From the NCBI RefSeq assembly GCF_032921865.1, contig NZ_CP136684.1, positions 354,501-418,500 of the forward strand: a stretch of 64,000 nucleotides of DNA, given 5' to 3'. Under the pieces are notes generated by a model. It was not told the DNA's origin and searched no databases. It worked only from the letters and a program-made list of their open reading frames with translations. The position numbers and the translations under genes were made by a program. Shown piece by piece: positions 25,869 through 34,523 of the stretch (within the stretch, counting starts at the first letter, position 1; the number at the start of each line of letters is the position of its first letter). The DNA is from Thalassospira lucentensis (GTDB taxonomy: Bacteria; Pseudomonadota; Alphaproteobacteria; Rhodospirillales; Thalassospiraceae).

Positions 25869-26702
25869 TTGAGCGAAACAGAAGATCGCAAAGCTGCTTC
25901 CCGTCCTGACGCGCCGATTGATGCTCAGATTGATGACGGCGCACAGGTCTTTTTCGATCAGACGCGCGATGCCGTCCCGGTCGGACAAAGCGGCCAGTTA
26001 CCGGCATCCCCAACCGACGCAAAGCCCCCCAAACCTCACTATCACGGCCATCGCCAACGCCTGCGCGAACGGTTCCTTAAAGGTGGGGCAAATGCGCTTG
26101 CCGATTATGAATTGCTGGAACTTCTGCTATGCATGGCGATGCCGCGCGGTGATGTCAAACCACTGGCAAAATCGCTGATTACGCAGTTTGGCAGCTTTGC
26201 CAATGTTCTTGCCGCCCGGCCCGAGGATTTGCAAAAGGCCAAGGGGCTTGGTGATGCCGGAATTGCCGCGATCAAGGTCGCCGAAGCCAGCGCGCAGTAT
26301 CTGGCACGCGAACGCGCCATGGAATTGCCGGTACTCGCCAGTTGGGAACAGCTGATTGATTATTGCCGGGTGCGGCTGGGCCACCGCAAGACCGAAGAAC
26401 TGCACCTGCTGTTTCTGGATCGCAAGAACCGGTTGATTGCTGATGAATGTCATCAGACTGGCACGGTCGACCACACCCCGGTTTATCCACGCGAAGTGAT
26501 CAAGCGCGCGCTGGAACTGCATGCCAGTGCGATCATTCTGGTCCATAACCATCCCAGCGGCGACGCCACGCCATCGCGCGGCGATATCGACATGACCCGC
26601 AAGATTGTCGAAGCTGCAAAGGCGATGGAAATCATCATCCACGATCACATCATCATCAGTCAGGCCGGGTATAATTCGTTTAAGACCCTTGGTCTGATCT
26701 AG
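25869..26702 (+). CDS. radC: RadC family JAB domain protein
   Basis: A 277-residue RadC/JAB1-MPN family protein. After a low-complexity N-terminus, HYHGHRQRLRERFLKGG and LADYELLELLL mark the helix-hairpin-helix-like N-domain, and the C-domain carries the metal motif HNHPSGDATPSRGDIDMT (H-x-H-x7-S-x2-D). The JAB fold suggests a zinc metalloprotease-like protein; despite the name, a role in DNA repair has not held up well. No ATG suits the region after map; the TTG at 25869 has GAGGGGGAAG just before it and is preferred. A longer frame from an ATG at 25764 would overlap map by 80 bases. Confidence 0.92.
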   Translation: MSETEDRKAASRPDAPIDAQIDDGAQVFFDQTRDAVPVGQSGQLPASPTDAKPPKPHYHGHRQRLRERFLKGGANALADYELLELLLCMAMPRGDVKPLAKSLITQFGSFANVLAARPEDLQKAKGLGDAGIAAIKVAEASAQYLARERAMELPVLASWEQLIDYCRVRLGHRKTEELHLLFLDRKNRLIADECHQTGTVDHTPVYPREVIKRALELHASAIILVHNHPSGDATPSRGDIDMTRKIVEAAKAMEIIIHDHIIISQAGYNSFKTLGLI

Positions 26703-26712
26703 GATCACAGCC

Positions 26713-27117
26713 ATGCCCCATATCGGACTGGTCGCCCTTGTCGTGGCGGCTTACGACGACGCCATTGATTTCTATGTCAACAAGGTCGGTTTCGATCTGA
26801 TCGAAGATACCGACATGGGCAACGGCAAACGCTGGGTCATTGTCAGCCCTAAGGGCGCTTGTGAAAGCCGCCTTTTACTCGCACAGGCATCGGGCGAAAC
26901 ACAAACCGCTGCCATCGGCAATCAGACCGGCGGGCGGGTTGGCTTTTTCCTGAATACAGATAACTTCGCCCGCGATCATGCCCGGATGAAAAAGGCCGGT
27001 GTCATGTTTCTTGAAGAACCACGATACGAGCCATATGGCACCGTTGCTGTCTTTGCCGACCTTTATGGCAACAAGTGGGATTTGCTGGAACTCAAAATCC
27101 AATCAGCAGAAAGCTAA
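26713..27117 (+). CDS. VOC family protein
   Basis: A 134-residue glyoxalase/bleomycin resistance-like protein. MPHIGLVALVVAAYDDAIDF opens the first repeat, RWVIVSPKG and ESRLLLAQASGETQTAA follow, and the second half has GGRVGFFLNTDNFARDHARM, EEPRYEPYGTVAVFADLYG and NKWDLLEL. Metal ligands are the N-terminal His and the C-terminal Glu/Asp region, as in the catalytically uncertain CatE-like group. An AGGATC sequence precedes the ATG and only 10 bases separate it from radC, so it is probably the last gene of the map-radC transcript. Confidence 0.88.
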   Translation: MPHIGLVALVVAAYDDAIDFYVNKVGFDLIEDTDMGNGKRWVIVSPKGACESRLLLAQASGETQTAAIGNQTGGRVGFFLNTDNFARDHARMKKAGVMFLEEPRYEPYGTVAVFADLYGNKWDLLELKIQSAES

Positions 27118-27145
27118 GCAAGACAAGTCCCCCTGATGACCATAA

Positions 27146-27271
27146 TCAAAGGGCAGCGTAGCGATAAAAACACCGTAGGCCGGCAGAAACCGCCAGAAAT
27201 CCGCTACAAATGCCAATGATCAGCATGGCCACAAGCGTCATCCCCACACAGAAGCGGATAAACCACATCAT
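27146..27271 (-). CDS. Possible 41-residue single-span membrane protein
   Basis: From ATG-ATG at 27271/27268 a short frame encodes MMWFIRFCVGMTLVAMLIIG followed by ICSGFLAVSAGLRCFYRYAAL. Residues 3-32 are hydrophobic enough for one membrane span, and the short tail is basic. A strong GGGAGG is placed 4-7 bases before the start, which is much better than chance frames show. It lies 123 bases downstream of the mipA-like gene on the same strand. No family is recognised; it could be a small membrane modulator or just a spurious frame. Confidence 0.45.
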   Translation of the reverse strand: MMWFIRFCVGMTLVAMLIIGICSGFLAVSAGLRCFYRYAAL

Positions 27272-27394
27272 GATCCTCCCGGGGTTCATTCTGGCAGATA
27301 ACAAAGGGCGGGTCGGCCCACTGGACGTGACCGACCCGCCAGAAACCGGCCGCCTGAATTTGGGGGGCAGGAGACCGGTGCCTGAACCCAAAGG

Positions 27395-28246
27395 TCAGAA
27401 GTTGTAAACCAGGCCCAGACCGATGCTGTAAACATAGTCATCATCAATCAACGGACTGTCGGTATAGCTGTCAGGCAGCAATTCCACCCCACCGGTTCCA
27501 AGCAGAACGATACTTTCGGTAATCGGATAGGTCACAGAAACGTCAAGATGTGGGATGAAGGCAGCATCCGCATCATAGGCGGCCCGGTCACTTCTGACTT
27601 CGGAGCCGCTGACACCGACATGGTAGTTTGCCAGCTTATCGCTTTGCCAGCGTACCCCGCCACCCCAGTCGAATGTTACATTCTGCAAATCCATCGGGAT
27701 GGTATAGGTGAGGTCCAGTTCATGACCGTCATGGGCGTCATTCAGATCGGTCAGGTAATAGGCTCCGACCTCCCCCCGCCACAGGCGGCTGGTGAAACCG
27801 ATCCCGGCTTCATAGGCCATGTCGCGTTCATTCATACCGCGCAGATAGTCACTATCGCCACTTTCAAACGGCTCCATGCGAAGTGCGCCAAGCACGTCAA
27901 GACTGGCAAACTCGTTTTGCCATGCGGTGACAGATATCCCATCGGTCCCGATATGCAGCCGATCCGCATCATAGGCCAAAAGCGGCAAAGGATCTAAATC
28001 GACGCTGTCCGCACCGCGATAAGGATTGCTCTCAACCTGGCCATATGCCCCGAACTGCCAGACGCCGCCAAGCCACGGATCGGCTTCGTCCTGTTTGGGA
28101 TTGACCTCTTCGCGCAGGATGTCCCTTGTACCTTGCTGCGCATTGGCCGAGGTGCTGATAAAAAGCAGAAGCGCGCTTGCGCATAATCCGGTCCCCAACA
28201 GGATCAAACCGTTCCCGACCAGATTCGAAACTCTATAAAAACTCAT
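27395..28246 (-). CDS. MipA/OmpV family outer-membrane protein
   Basis: A 283-residue beta-barrel protein. Residues 1-36 form a signal peptide ending STSANAQQ. The mature sequence has alternating beta strands and landmarks of the MipA/OmpV family: WLGGVWQFGAYGQVESNPYR, DRLHIGTDGISVTAW, RLWRGEVGAYYLTDLNDAHDG, and the C-terminal YSIGLGLVYNF with a terminal aromatic residue, as needed for BamA recognition. Family members are small porins or scaffold proteins for murein hydrolases. Three membrane AraC regulators lie immediately upstream on the same strand, and a 20-bp palindrome lies 107 bases before the ATG, so it is the most likely regulated target. Confidence 0.9.
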   Translation of the reverse strand: MSFYRVSNLVGNGLILLGTGLCASALLLFISTSANAQQGTRDILREEVNPKQDEADPWLGGVWQFGAYGQVESNPYRGADSVDLDPLPLLAYDADRLHIGTDGISVTAWQNEFASLDVLGALRMEPFESGDSDYLRGMNERDMAYEAGIGFTSRLWRGEVGAYYLTDLNDAHDGHELDLTYTIPMDLQNVTFDWGGGVRWQSDKLANYHVGVSGSEVRSDRAAYDADAAFIPHLDVSVTYPITESIVLLGTGGVELLPDSYTDSPLIDDDYVYSIGLGLVYNF

Positions 28247-28352
28247 TTTGTCCGATCACCCTTGTATCAGTTTTGGTGATCCGACTATGCCGATCCGCCC
28301 TGTGCATGGCGTCCGGCTCTGTATCCTCGAACCTGATTTACACACCCCAAAG

Positions 28353-28372
28353 GTACGAATGCACATTCGTAC
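28353..28372. promoter_or_regulatory. 20-bp palindrome, candidate operator for mipA
   Basis: GTACGAATG (28353-28361) is the exact reverse complement of CATTCGTAC (28364-28372), with a two-base centre. It lies three bases beyond the stop of the nearest AraC gene and 107 bases upstream of the MipA-like start. Such length without error is unlikely by chance; the binding protein is unknown. Confidence 0.6.
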
Positions 28373-28375
28373 GCG

Positions 28376-29566
28376 CTAAGTGTTTGTATTTAATATTTTG
28401 TCATCCCGGTACGCACTGGGCGTTTTGCCGGTGATTTTCTTGAAAGCCAGATTGAAAGTTGATTTCGAATTAAACCCGACACTGATTGCGATATCGAGGA
28501 TCGTGCGGTCCGGCTCCTCGATCAGAAGGCGGGATGCCTCGTTTGTTCGGACTTCGTTGACGAAATCAAAGAAGCTTTTACCCAGATGCTGGTTCAGGAC
28601 ATAGGAAAGCTGGTTGGGTGTCACGCCAACCGCATTGGCAAGTTTCGGCATGGTCAGAAGCGGATCGAACATCAATTCACGTGCGGCGACGATACGATCC
28701 AATTTTGCCCGTATCCGGCTGACATCATTGGGATCGACCTTGCGCGCCAGAACGGATCTGCGCCTTTCTTCGTCACTTTCACGGGTGTTTTCAACCTCGT
28801 CACGTTCGGGCTGAACGAACAATGCCGGGTTCACTGCAATAACGTGACACATCCGGAAGAACACCAGAACGAAGGTCGCCTTCACGCCGAGCTGTAACCA
28901 TTCACTGCGCGAAACGATGGTATCAAAAAGGTTGATCAGCGTGAAAAGGGTAAAAATCACACTTAACCCGACCAGCAGTTCCAGCACCCAACGCCGGAGT
29001 CCTTTCCGATCCACTTCAAGCTGCCGACTGGCATCCTGTAGATACCGAACCGCAACATGCCAAACCCGGAACATATAACTTGCAAACTGAAGACAGAATG
29101 TCGTTATCAGCAAAATCAGCAGCACATTAAAGATCTTACCCTGCCGAAAATCCAGATCGACATTGATTTCCTCGATGGTCACCCCAGACAAAGAAGTGTC
29201 AGGACCGAGCAAGTACACCACACCCATCATCACCACCGACACAGGAAGCATAACCGCAAAATGCCATGCGGGCCTGACAGAAGGTTTCCCCGATATTTCC
29301 AGAAAATACAGATAGATGGCCGGGATGAAGGCAAAATAGAAAGGGGTAAAGACGGGGGCCAGATACAGATTTACAAGCGGACTGACCATTGTATCGATAA
29401 TGTCATCCGCAAAGCTCATTCCCACAGCCACCGCGAATATCATCAGCCAGCGATTGGCCCGAAATGCGCGCCTGCCCTCGCCCCGCAGAAGAATAACCAG
29501 GAAAATGGTCTGGGCCGCACCGAGTGCCGAAATCAGCAACAGCAACAAGTCAATCGGTTCCAACAT
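28376..29566 (-). CDS. Membrane AraC family regulator, copy 1
   Basis: A 396-residue AraC regulator with about seven hydrophobic segments in residues 1-240 (LDL type spans, a 7TM-like sensor) and two HTH motifs in the last ~100 residues (MPKLANAVGVTPNQLSYVLN and TILDIAISVGFNSKSTFNLA, then FKKITGKTPSAYR). It should be held in the inner membrane with its DNA-binding domain inside the cell. It is the first of three tandem paralogues. Over 82 residues of the DNA-binding domain it differs from copy 2 at only one position, while the sensor halves have diverged, so the copies probably read the same DNA site with different signals. Confidence 0.9.
   Translation of the reverse strand: MLEPIDLLLLLISALGAAQTIFLVILLRGEGRRAFRANRWLMIFAVAVGMSFADDIIDTMVSPLVNLYLAPVFTPFYFAFIPAIYLYFLEISGKPSVRPAWHFAVMLPVSVVMMGVVYLLGPDTSLSGVTIEEINVDLDFRQGKIFNVLLILLITTFCLQFASYMFRVWHVAVRYLQDASRQLEVDRKGLRRWVLELLVGLSVIFTLFTLINLFDTIVSRSEWLQLGVKATFVLVFFRMCHVIAVNPALFVQPERDEVENTRESDEERRRSVLARKVDPNDVSRIRAKLDRIVAARELMFDPLLTMPKLANAVGVTPNQLSYVLNQHLGKSFFDFVNEVRTNEASRLLIEEPDRTILDIAISVGFNSKSTFNLAFKKITGKTPSAYRDDKILNTNT
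28421..28666. repeat. 246-bp DNA-binding-domain repeat, unit 1
   Basis: Encodes the HTH part of AraC copy 1. It aligns without gaps to 29690-29935 with few substitutions, and less closely to 30994-31239. This pattern points to recent duplication or gene conversion restricted to the 3' part of the genes. Confidence 0.8.
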
Positions 29567-29638
29567 TCATGCGTCCGTGATTTGCGGTGATACGGGAGGG
29601 ATATCTGAATTCCGGCCAAGACTAGTCAGGATATCGGG

Positions 29639-30859
29639 CTACTGACCAGTGCTACACTGCGAAAGGGTCTCCGATCGATAAACACTTGGCGTTTTGCCGG
29701 TAGTTTTCTTGAAAGCCAGATTAAAGGTGGATTTGGAATTGAACCCGACACTGATTGCGATATCGAGGATCGTGCGATCCGGCTCCTCGATCAGAAGGCG
29801 GGATGCCTCATTTGTTCGAACCTCATTGACGAAATCAAAGAAGCTTTTACCCAGATGCTGGTTCAGGACATAGGAAAGCTGGTTGGGTGTCACGCCGACC
29901 GCATTGGCAAGTTTCGGCATGGTCAGAAGCGGATCAAGCATCATATTCCGATCTGTGACAATCCTTTCAAGCCGGGTGCGAATGCGTTCTATATTGGAAA
30001 TGTCTACAATTGCACGCGACATTGGGGCGACTTGGTCATCAGGCTCTTGTGCGGGACCATGAGGCACAGATAGATCGTCAAAAACGCCGCGTTCGGTTTC
30101 CGGCTGCACAAAAAGCGCAGGGTTCTGCGCAATCACCTGGCACATCCGGAAAAAGACAAGCACAAACCCCACCTTGACACCAAGCGACAGCCACTCCGCC
30201 CGCGACACAAACAGATCGAACAGATTGGTCAGGGTAAAGACAGTAAACAACACGGTCATGCCGACAAGAAGTTCCGTCACCCACCGGCGCAGCCGTTCAC
30301 TATCGGCCTGAAGCTGCCAGTCGGCCTGTTGCAGATAACGCCGCGCGCACCGCCAGATGCCCGTCATGTAAACGGCAAACAGGACACAAAACAGAATCAC
30401 GATGGCCAGCAACACCATATCGGCAAGCCCCGTTGCCGAAAACTCGATCTGCAAACCGGCATCACGAATATGACCATTGTTGGCGATCATACGCGCACGT
30501 TTCAGGTAGACCATAAGCCCGATGGCCGCAGTAACCGGCAACAGCACCAGAAAATGCCGATATGGTCGTGGAGCCGGATCGCCGGAAATCTCCCGGAAAT
30601 ATAGATAGATCGACGGGATCAAGGCAAAAAAGAATGGCGCAAAAACCGGGACAAGATACAGGTTCGTCAGCGGGCTGATCATGGGATCGAACGTATCATC
30701 GATAAAACTCATGCCGACAGAAAATCCGAATACCATCAGCCATCGATTGGCCGTAAATGCCCGTTTCCCTTCATCCATCAGCAGGACAATCAGGAAAATC
30801 GCCTGTGCAGCTCCAAGAACCGAAACGATCAGAAAAAGAAGATCAAGTGTTTCAAACAT
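29639..30859 (-). CDS. Membrane AraC family regulator, copy 2
   Basis: A 406-residue paralogue of the neighbouring genes: seven-span hydrophobic N-terminal half (MFETLDLLFLIVSVLGAAQA, then WLMVFGFSVGMSFIDDTF), a polar linker of about 40 residues after the last span that is longer than in copy 1, and the AraC HTH pair with the same recognition helices as copy 1. Only 72 bases separate its stop from the start of copy 1, so the triplet is likely one transcript read leftward. The differing linker and sensor suggest a distinct signal. Confidence 0.9.
   Translation of the reverse strand: MFETLDLLFLIVSVLGAAQAIFLIVLLMDEGKRAFTANRWLMVFGFSVGMSFIDDTFDPMISPLTNLYLVPVFAPFFFALIPSIYLYFREISGDPAPRPYRHFLVLLPVTAAIGLMVYLKRARMIANNGHIRDAGLQIEFSATGLADMVLLAIVILFCVLFAVYMTGIWRCARRYLQQADWQLQADSERLRRWVTELLVGMTVLFTVFTLTNLFDLFVSRAEWLSLGVKVGFVLVFFRMCQVIAQNPALFVQPETERGVFDDLSVPHGPAQEPDDQVAPMSRAIVDISNIERIRTRLERIVTDRNMMLDPLLTMPKLANAVGVTPNQLSYVLNQHLGKSFFDFVNEVRTNEASRLLIEEPDRTILDIAISVGFNSKSTFNLAFKKTTGKTPSVYRSETLSQCSTGQ
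29690..29935. repeat. 246-bp DNA-binding-domain repeat, unit 2
   Basis: Second copy of the repeat, in AraC copy 2, closest to unit 1. Only one amino-acid difference (Ile/Thr in the FKK-TGKT segment) in 82 residues. Confidence 0.8.
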
Positions 30860-30942
30860 TCATGTGTCCGTCGCTTGCGACGATAAAGGTTACAACAGCG
30901 ATATCATACCCACGCTACCCCGTTGAAAGGCAGAAAGCAGCC

Positions 30943-32160
30943 CTATGGTGCCGTGTTACGCTGCGACGTGGTTTCTGATCGGTAAACACTGGGTGTTTTG
31001 CCGGTGATTTTCTTGAAGGCAAGATTGAAGGTCGATTTCGAATTGAAACCCACACTGGTCGCGATATCAAGGATCGTGCGATCCGGTTCATTGACCAGCA
31101 GGCGGGATGCCTCGTCAGTCCGGGCTTCGTTGATGAAGTCAAAGAAGCTTTTGCAAAGATGCTGGTTTAAGACAAATGAAAGCTGATTGGGTGTCGCCCC
31201 CACAGCGGTCGCAAGCTTTGGCAGGCTGACTAGCGGATCGAGAAGCAGATCGCTTTTAGTTTTTATATCGTCAAGTCGTTTACAAATTCTGCTGATTTCG
31301 TCGGCATCTACCAGGTTGCGAGGCGCAAACCGGGTTTGCTTCGTCCCGGTTGGAGAGAAGACACCAGTGCTGTTGTCCATTTCTATCTCTTGCGCCCCGT
31401 CCCATTCCGCTTGAACGAACAGAGCCGGGTTGGCCGCAATCAAGTGACATAGACGCAAAAACACCAGAACAAAACCAGCCTGGACGAACACAACCGACCA
31501 GTCACTTTCCGTTGTAAAGATTTCGAGTATGGTGGTCGCAGCAAAAATCACAAAGATGATGCTGATACCGATCAGAAGTTCGCGAACCCAGCGCCGCAGG
31601 GCTTTTTCATCTGCCCCCAACTGTTCCCCGGCCTGACGCAAATATCGATAGGTAACCCGCCACGTCCGCACCATGTAAATCACGACTTGCAGATACAGCG
31701 CGAAAATCACGGTTAAAAGGATCATCCCCAAGACAAAATGATCCTCAAGTTCCAGTTCGATCTCGCCCTCGCCAACAATCAAATCCTGAAAATTTTGCAA
31801 AATCAGAAAAACCGAAACAACCAACGACACGAATACCGGCAGGATGATCGCGAAATGCAACAAGGGCCGTCTTGCGGAATGCCCGGCGATTTCGCGGAAA
31901 TACAAAAATATTGCGGGCATTAGGACAAAGGTCGCCGTCAGGAACACCGGGATCAGATACAGGGTTATCGACGGTTCCAGCAACACATCAGCCAGATCTT
32001 CAACGAAGCTGAGGCAGACCGCGATGATGAAAACAAATAACCAGCGATTGGCACAAAAGGCACGTTTCCCCTGTTGATACAGCAACAGCAGCAGGAACAT
32101 CCCCTGTACCAAACCGACAACCGCAATCAGCAACAGACAAAGTCTGGGTGTTTCGAGCAT
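30943..32160 (-). CDS. Membrane AraC family regulator, copy 3
   Basis: A 405-residue paralogue with the same layout: hydrophobic spans through residue ~245 (MLETPRLCLLLIAVVGLVQG, WLFVFIIAVCLSFVEDLADV), a polar linker and an AraC HTH pair. The DNA-binding part is clearly related to copies 1 and 2 but more divergent (LPKLATAVGATPNQLSFVLN; a Cys replaces Gly in QHLCKSFFDF). It is the promoter-proximal gene of the tandem set, with 83 bases to copy 2. The 649-base region upstream should hold its promoter. Confidence 0.9.
   Translation of the reverse strand: MLETPRLCLLLIAVVGLVQGMFLLLLLYQQGKRAFCANRWLFVFIIAVCLSFVEDLADVLLEPSITLYLIPVFLTATFVLMPAIFLYFREIAGHSARRPLLHFAIILPVFVSLVVSVFLILQNFQDLIVGEGEIELELEDHFVLGMILLTVIFALYLQVVIYMVRTWRVTYRYLRQAGEQLGADEKALRRWVRELLIGISIIFVIFAATTILEIFTTESDWSVVFVQAGFVLVFLRLCHLIAANPALFVQAEWDGAQEIEMDNSTGVFSPTGTKQTRFAPRNLVDADEISRICKRLDDIKTKSDLLLDPLVSLPKLATAVGATPNQLSFVLNQHLCKSFFDFINEARTDEASRLLVNEPDRTILDIATSVGFNSKSTFNLAFKKITGKTPSVYRSETTSQRNTAP
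30994..31239. repeat. 246-bp DNA-binding-domain repeat, unit 3
   Basis: Third, more divergent copy of the AraC HTH repeat, in copy 3; aligned without gaps with units 1 and 2. Confidence 0.7.
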
Positions 32161-32505
32161 GGTGGCATCACATCATCTGGCTTTAATGTTTCCCGCATCA
32201 GGAAAGACTGCCTGGCGGCACTACCTGATTTCGAGGCCCGAATAGAAGAAGGGCAAAGTTGCAAAATGCCTAGCCCGGCAATACCGATTTCACAACGGAA
32301 AATTGTATGGCACTGAAATGGCATATCGCCCGGAGGCGTCCGGGGCAAGATACCTGCCGGAAGCCCATGATTTCACCAAAACGGAAAACATCAACCACTC
32401 ATTTTCGCGCCAAGATACTGATTCTCGTTAGTTTTGATGCAAAAATATGCAACCTTTCCCATCGCCCGATTCGTAACCAGTTGTTTTCACCGCCAACCCC
32501 TTGAA

Positions 32506-32521
32506 TGTGAACTATTTCACA
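32506..32521. promoter_or_regulatory. CRP-like site TGTGA-N6-TCACA
   Basis: TGTGA, six bases, TCACA: both half-sites match the CRP consensus exactly. It lies about 290 bases upstream of oppA and 346 bases upstream of AraC copy 3. Carbon or oxygen control of peptide uptake is possible; inferred. Confidence 0.55.
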
Positions 32522-32751
32522 TTTCACGCATGTAGCGTCCAGCCTGCGACACGAGGCATGACGTTACGCATGAAACGGTTTTGCAGGCTCTGGTTGAAGC
32601 CTTCTGCCACCGAACAATCATTGGCAATTCATCCAAACTTCGCAAAATTCCATCAATAAATCGCCTATATCACGCAAATAACCACCAATTGTTTCAGGTT
32701 TGTGGAATCGTGACTTGCAGATTACGCATGTCAGTCTCAGTATTTTTGCGT

Positions 32752-32772
32752 ACGTACTTTCAGGGAGTACGT
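32752..32772. promoter_or_regulatory. Inverted repeat before oppA
   Basis: ACGTACT (32752-32758) and AGTACGT (32766-32772) with a 7-base spacer, 37 bases before the oppA ATG. It could be an operator or a leader hairpin. Confidence 0.4.
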
Positions 32773-32809
32773 CGACAACAAAGCAAAATGGATGAGGGAG
32801 ACATTACAC

Positions 32810-34444
32810 ATGTCAAAACACGCGAAGACCGCAAACGGTCTCGTGAAGGGATTGCTTAATTCCTCGCGGGCGTTTGTGCTGGGTACGGCATTGCTTGCCG
32901 GGTCCATGACCATGCTGTCGACCACACATGCGCAGGCGGAAAAAATCCTGCGTGTCGGCAATGACGGCGAACCGCAATCGATGGACCCGCATTATATCTC
33001 GACGGTTCAGACCAGCCGTATTTCGGACGATATGTTTCTTGGTCTTCTGACCTATGGCCCGAATGGCGAGCCGGTCCCGGGTGCAGCCGAAAGCTGGACC
33101 GTTTCCGACGATGGCATGACTTATACCTTTAAAATTCGCGACCATAACTGGTCGGACGGTGTTCCGGTCACGGCACAGGATTTCATCGCGGGCTGGAACC
33201 GCCTGCTTGATCCGTCGACCGGGGCGGAATATGCGTCGCTGCTTTATATCATCGAGGGTGCCGAGGCTGTTAACAGTGGCAAGGAAGGCGCGAAAATCGC
33301 CGCCACCGCACTGGATGACAAAACCCTGCAGGTTAAACTGACCGCGCCTGCCCCCTATTTCCTGGCCCAACTGACCCACCAGACCGCTTTCCCGATCCCG
33401 CAGCATGCGGTTGCCAAATTTGGCAAGGATTGGGTCAAGCCGGAAAACATTGTGGTCAACGGCCCGTACAAACTGACGGAATGGCTGCCGAACGTTCATA
33501 CCAAGCTTGAAAAGAACCCGGAATTCTATGACGCGGCCAATGTGCCGATCGACGAGGTGATTTATTACACCCACGAAGATCGCACCGCGATGCAGAACCG
33601 TTTCCGTGCCGGTGAACTGGACGTTGCACGCGACATCGCATCCGAACAGATTTCCTGGCTGCGCGATAACCTTGCCGATAGCCTGCGCATCGTTCCTTAT
33701 GCCGGTATCTATTATTATGCGATCCGCACCGACAAGGACATGTTCAAGGATGCGCGCGTGCGCAAGGCATTGTCGATGGCGATCAACCGCGAAGCCATCA
33801 CTGATTCCGTCCTGAAGACCGGCGAACTTCCGGCTTATTCCTTTGTCCCGCCGGGAACCGGCAACTACGGCGAACCGGCCTATATTTCGTGGAAAGATCT
33901 GTCCTATAACGAAAAACTCGAAGAAGCCAAAAAGCTTCTGGCCGAAGCAGGTTACGGTCCGGATAATCCCCTTAAATTCACGCTTCGTTACAACACGTCG
34001 GAAAACCACAAACGTATCGCGATTGCGGTTCAGAACATGTGGAAGCAGATCGGTGTTCAGGCCGAACTGTTTAACACCGAAGGCAAAATCCACTATGCCG
34101 ACCTGAAAGTCGGTAATTTTGAAGTGGCACGCGCCGGCTGGATTGCCGATTACAACGACGCACAGAACTTCCTGTTCCTGGGCGAAGAACGAACCGGCCC
34201 GCTGAACTATGCCGCATTCGACAATCCGCGTTTCAACGAACTGATGCTTGAAGCCGAAAAGGAAGGCGACCTTAAAAAGCGTGCCGAACTGATGAAGCAG
34301 GCCGAAGCCATCATGATGGAAGCGCAGCCCTACGTTCCCATTTACTATTATGTCTCGAAACAGCTCGTCTCGCCAAAGATCGAAGGCTGGATCGATAACG
34401 CCCCGGATCGCCACCTGACCCGCTGGCTCGACATCAAAGAGTAA
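32810..34444 (+). CDS. oppA: Oligopeptide ABC transporter, substrate-binding protein
   Basis: A 544-residue periplasmic binding protein of the SBP_bac_5 family. The N-terminus has a Lys-rich region, a hydrophobic stretch (FVLGTALLAGSMTML) and a cleavage area near THAQAEK. The mature start ILRVGNDGEPQSMDPHYIST and WTVSDDGMTYTFKIRDHNWS are typical OppA motifs, and the length suits oligopeptide rather than dipeptide binders. It captures peptides for the OppBC pore. The ATG at 32810 (GAGGGAG nine bases upstream) is preferred over 32792. It opens an oppABCDF operon. Confidence 0.95.
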   Translation: MSKHAKTANGLVKGLLNSSRAFVLGTALLAGSMTMLSTTHAQAEKILRVGNDGEPQSMDPHYISTVQTSRISDDMFLGLLTYGPNGEPVPGAAESWTVSDDGMTYTFKIRDHNWSDGVPVTAQDFIAGWNRLLDPSTGAEYASLLYIIEGAEAVNSGKEGAKIAATALDDKTLQVKLTAPAPYFLAQLTHQTAFPIPQHAVAKFGKDWVKPENIVVNGPYKLTEWLPNVHTKLEKNPEFYDAANVPIDEVIYYTHEDRTAMQNRFRAGELDVARDIASEQISWLRDNLADSLRIVPYAGIYYYAIRTDKDMFKDARVRKALSMAINREAITDSVLKTGELPAYSFVPPGTGNYGEPAYISWKDLSYNEKLEEAKKLLAEAGYGPDNPLKFTLRYNTSENHKRIAIAVQNMWKQIGVQAELFNTEGKIHYADLKVGNFEVARAGWIADYNDAQNFLFLGEERTGPLNYAAFDNPRFNELMLEAEKEGDLKKRAELMKQAEAIMMEAQPYVPIYYYVSKQLVSPKIEGWIDNAPDRHLTRWLDIKE

Positions 34445-34523
34445 ACGCCGGAGACCTTTGCCGCAGGTCCGGTCAACGGGCCTGCGGCATTCCACCGGCC
34501 CCCAATGGGGATGAGAGAGAATT

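Larger units (their letters stand above)
32161..32809. other. Long intergenic region with candidate CRP-type site
   Basis: The 649 bases between the divergent AraC triplet and oppA contain no supportable gene. They are AT-richer than their surroundings and contain a consensus-like CRP/FNR site at 32506-32521 and an inverted repeat at 32752-32772 close to oppA. Promoters for both directions are expected here. Confidence 0.6.

Noticed and set aside
32813-34495. 560-codon open frame on the minus strand, opposite oppA
   Set aside because: It is the mirror of oppA codon bias; no family signature, while the plus strand has a full OppA. Long antisense frames are common at this GC content.
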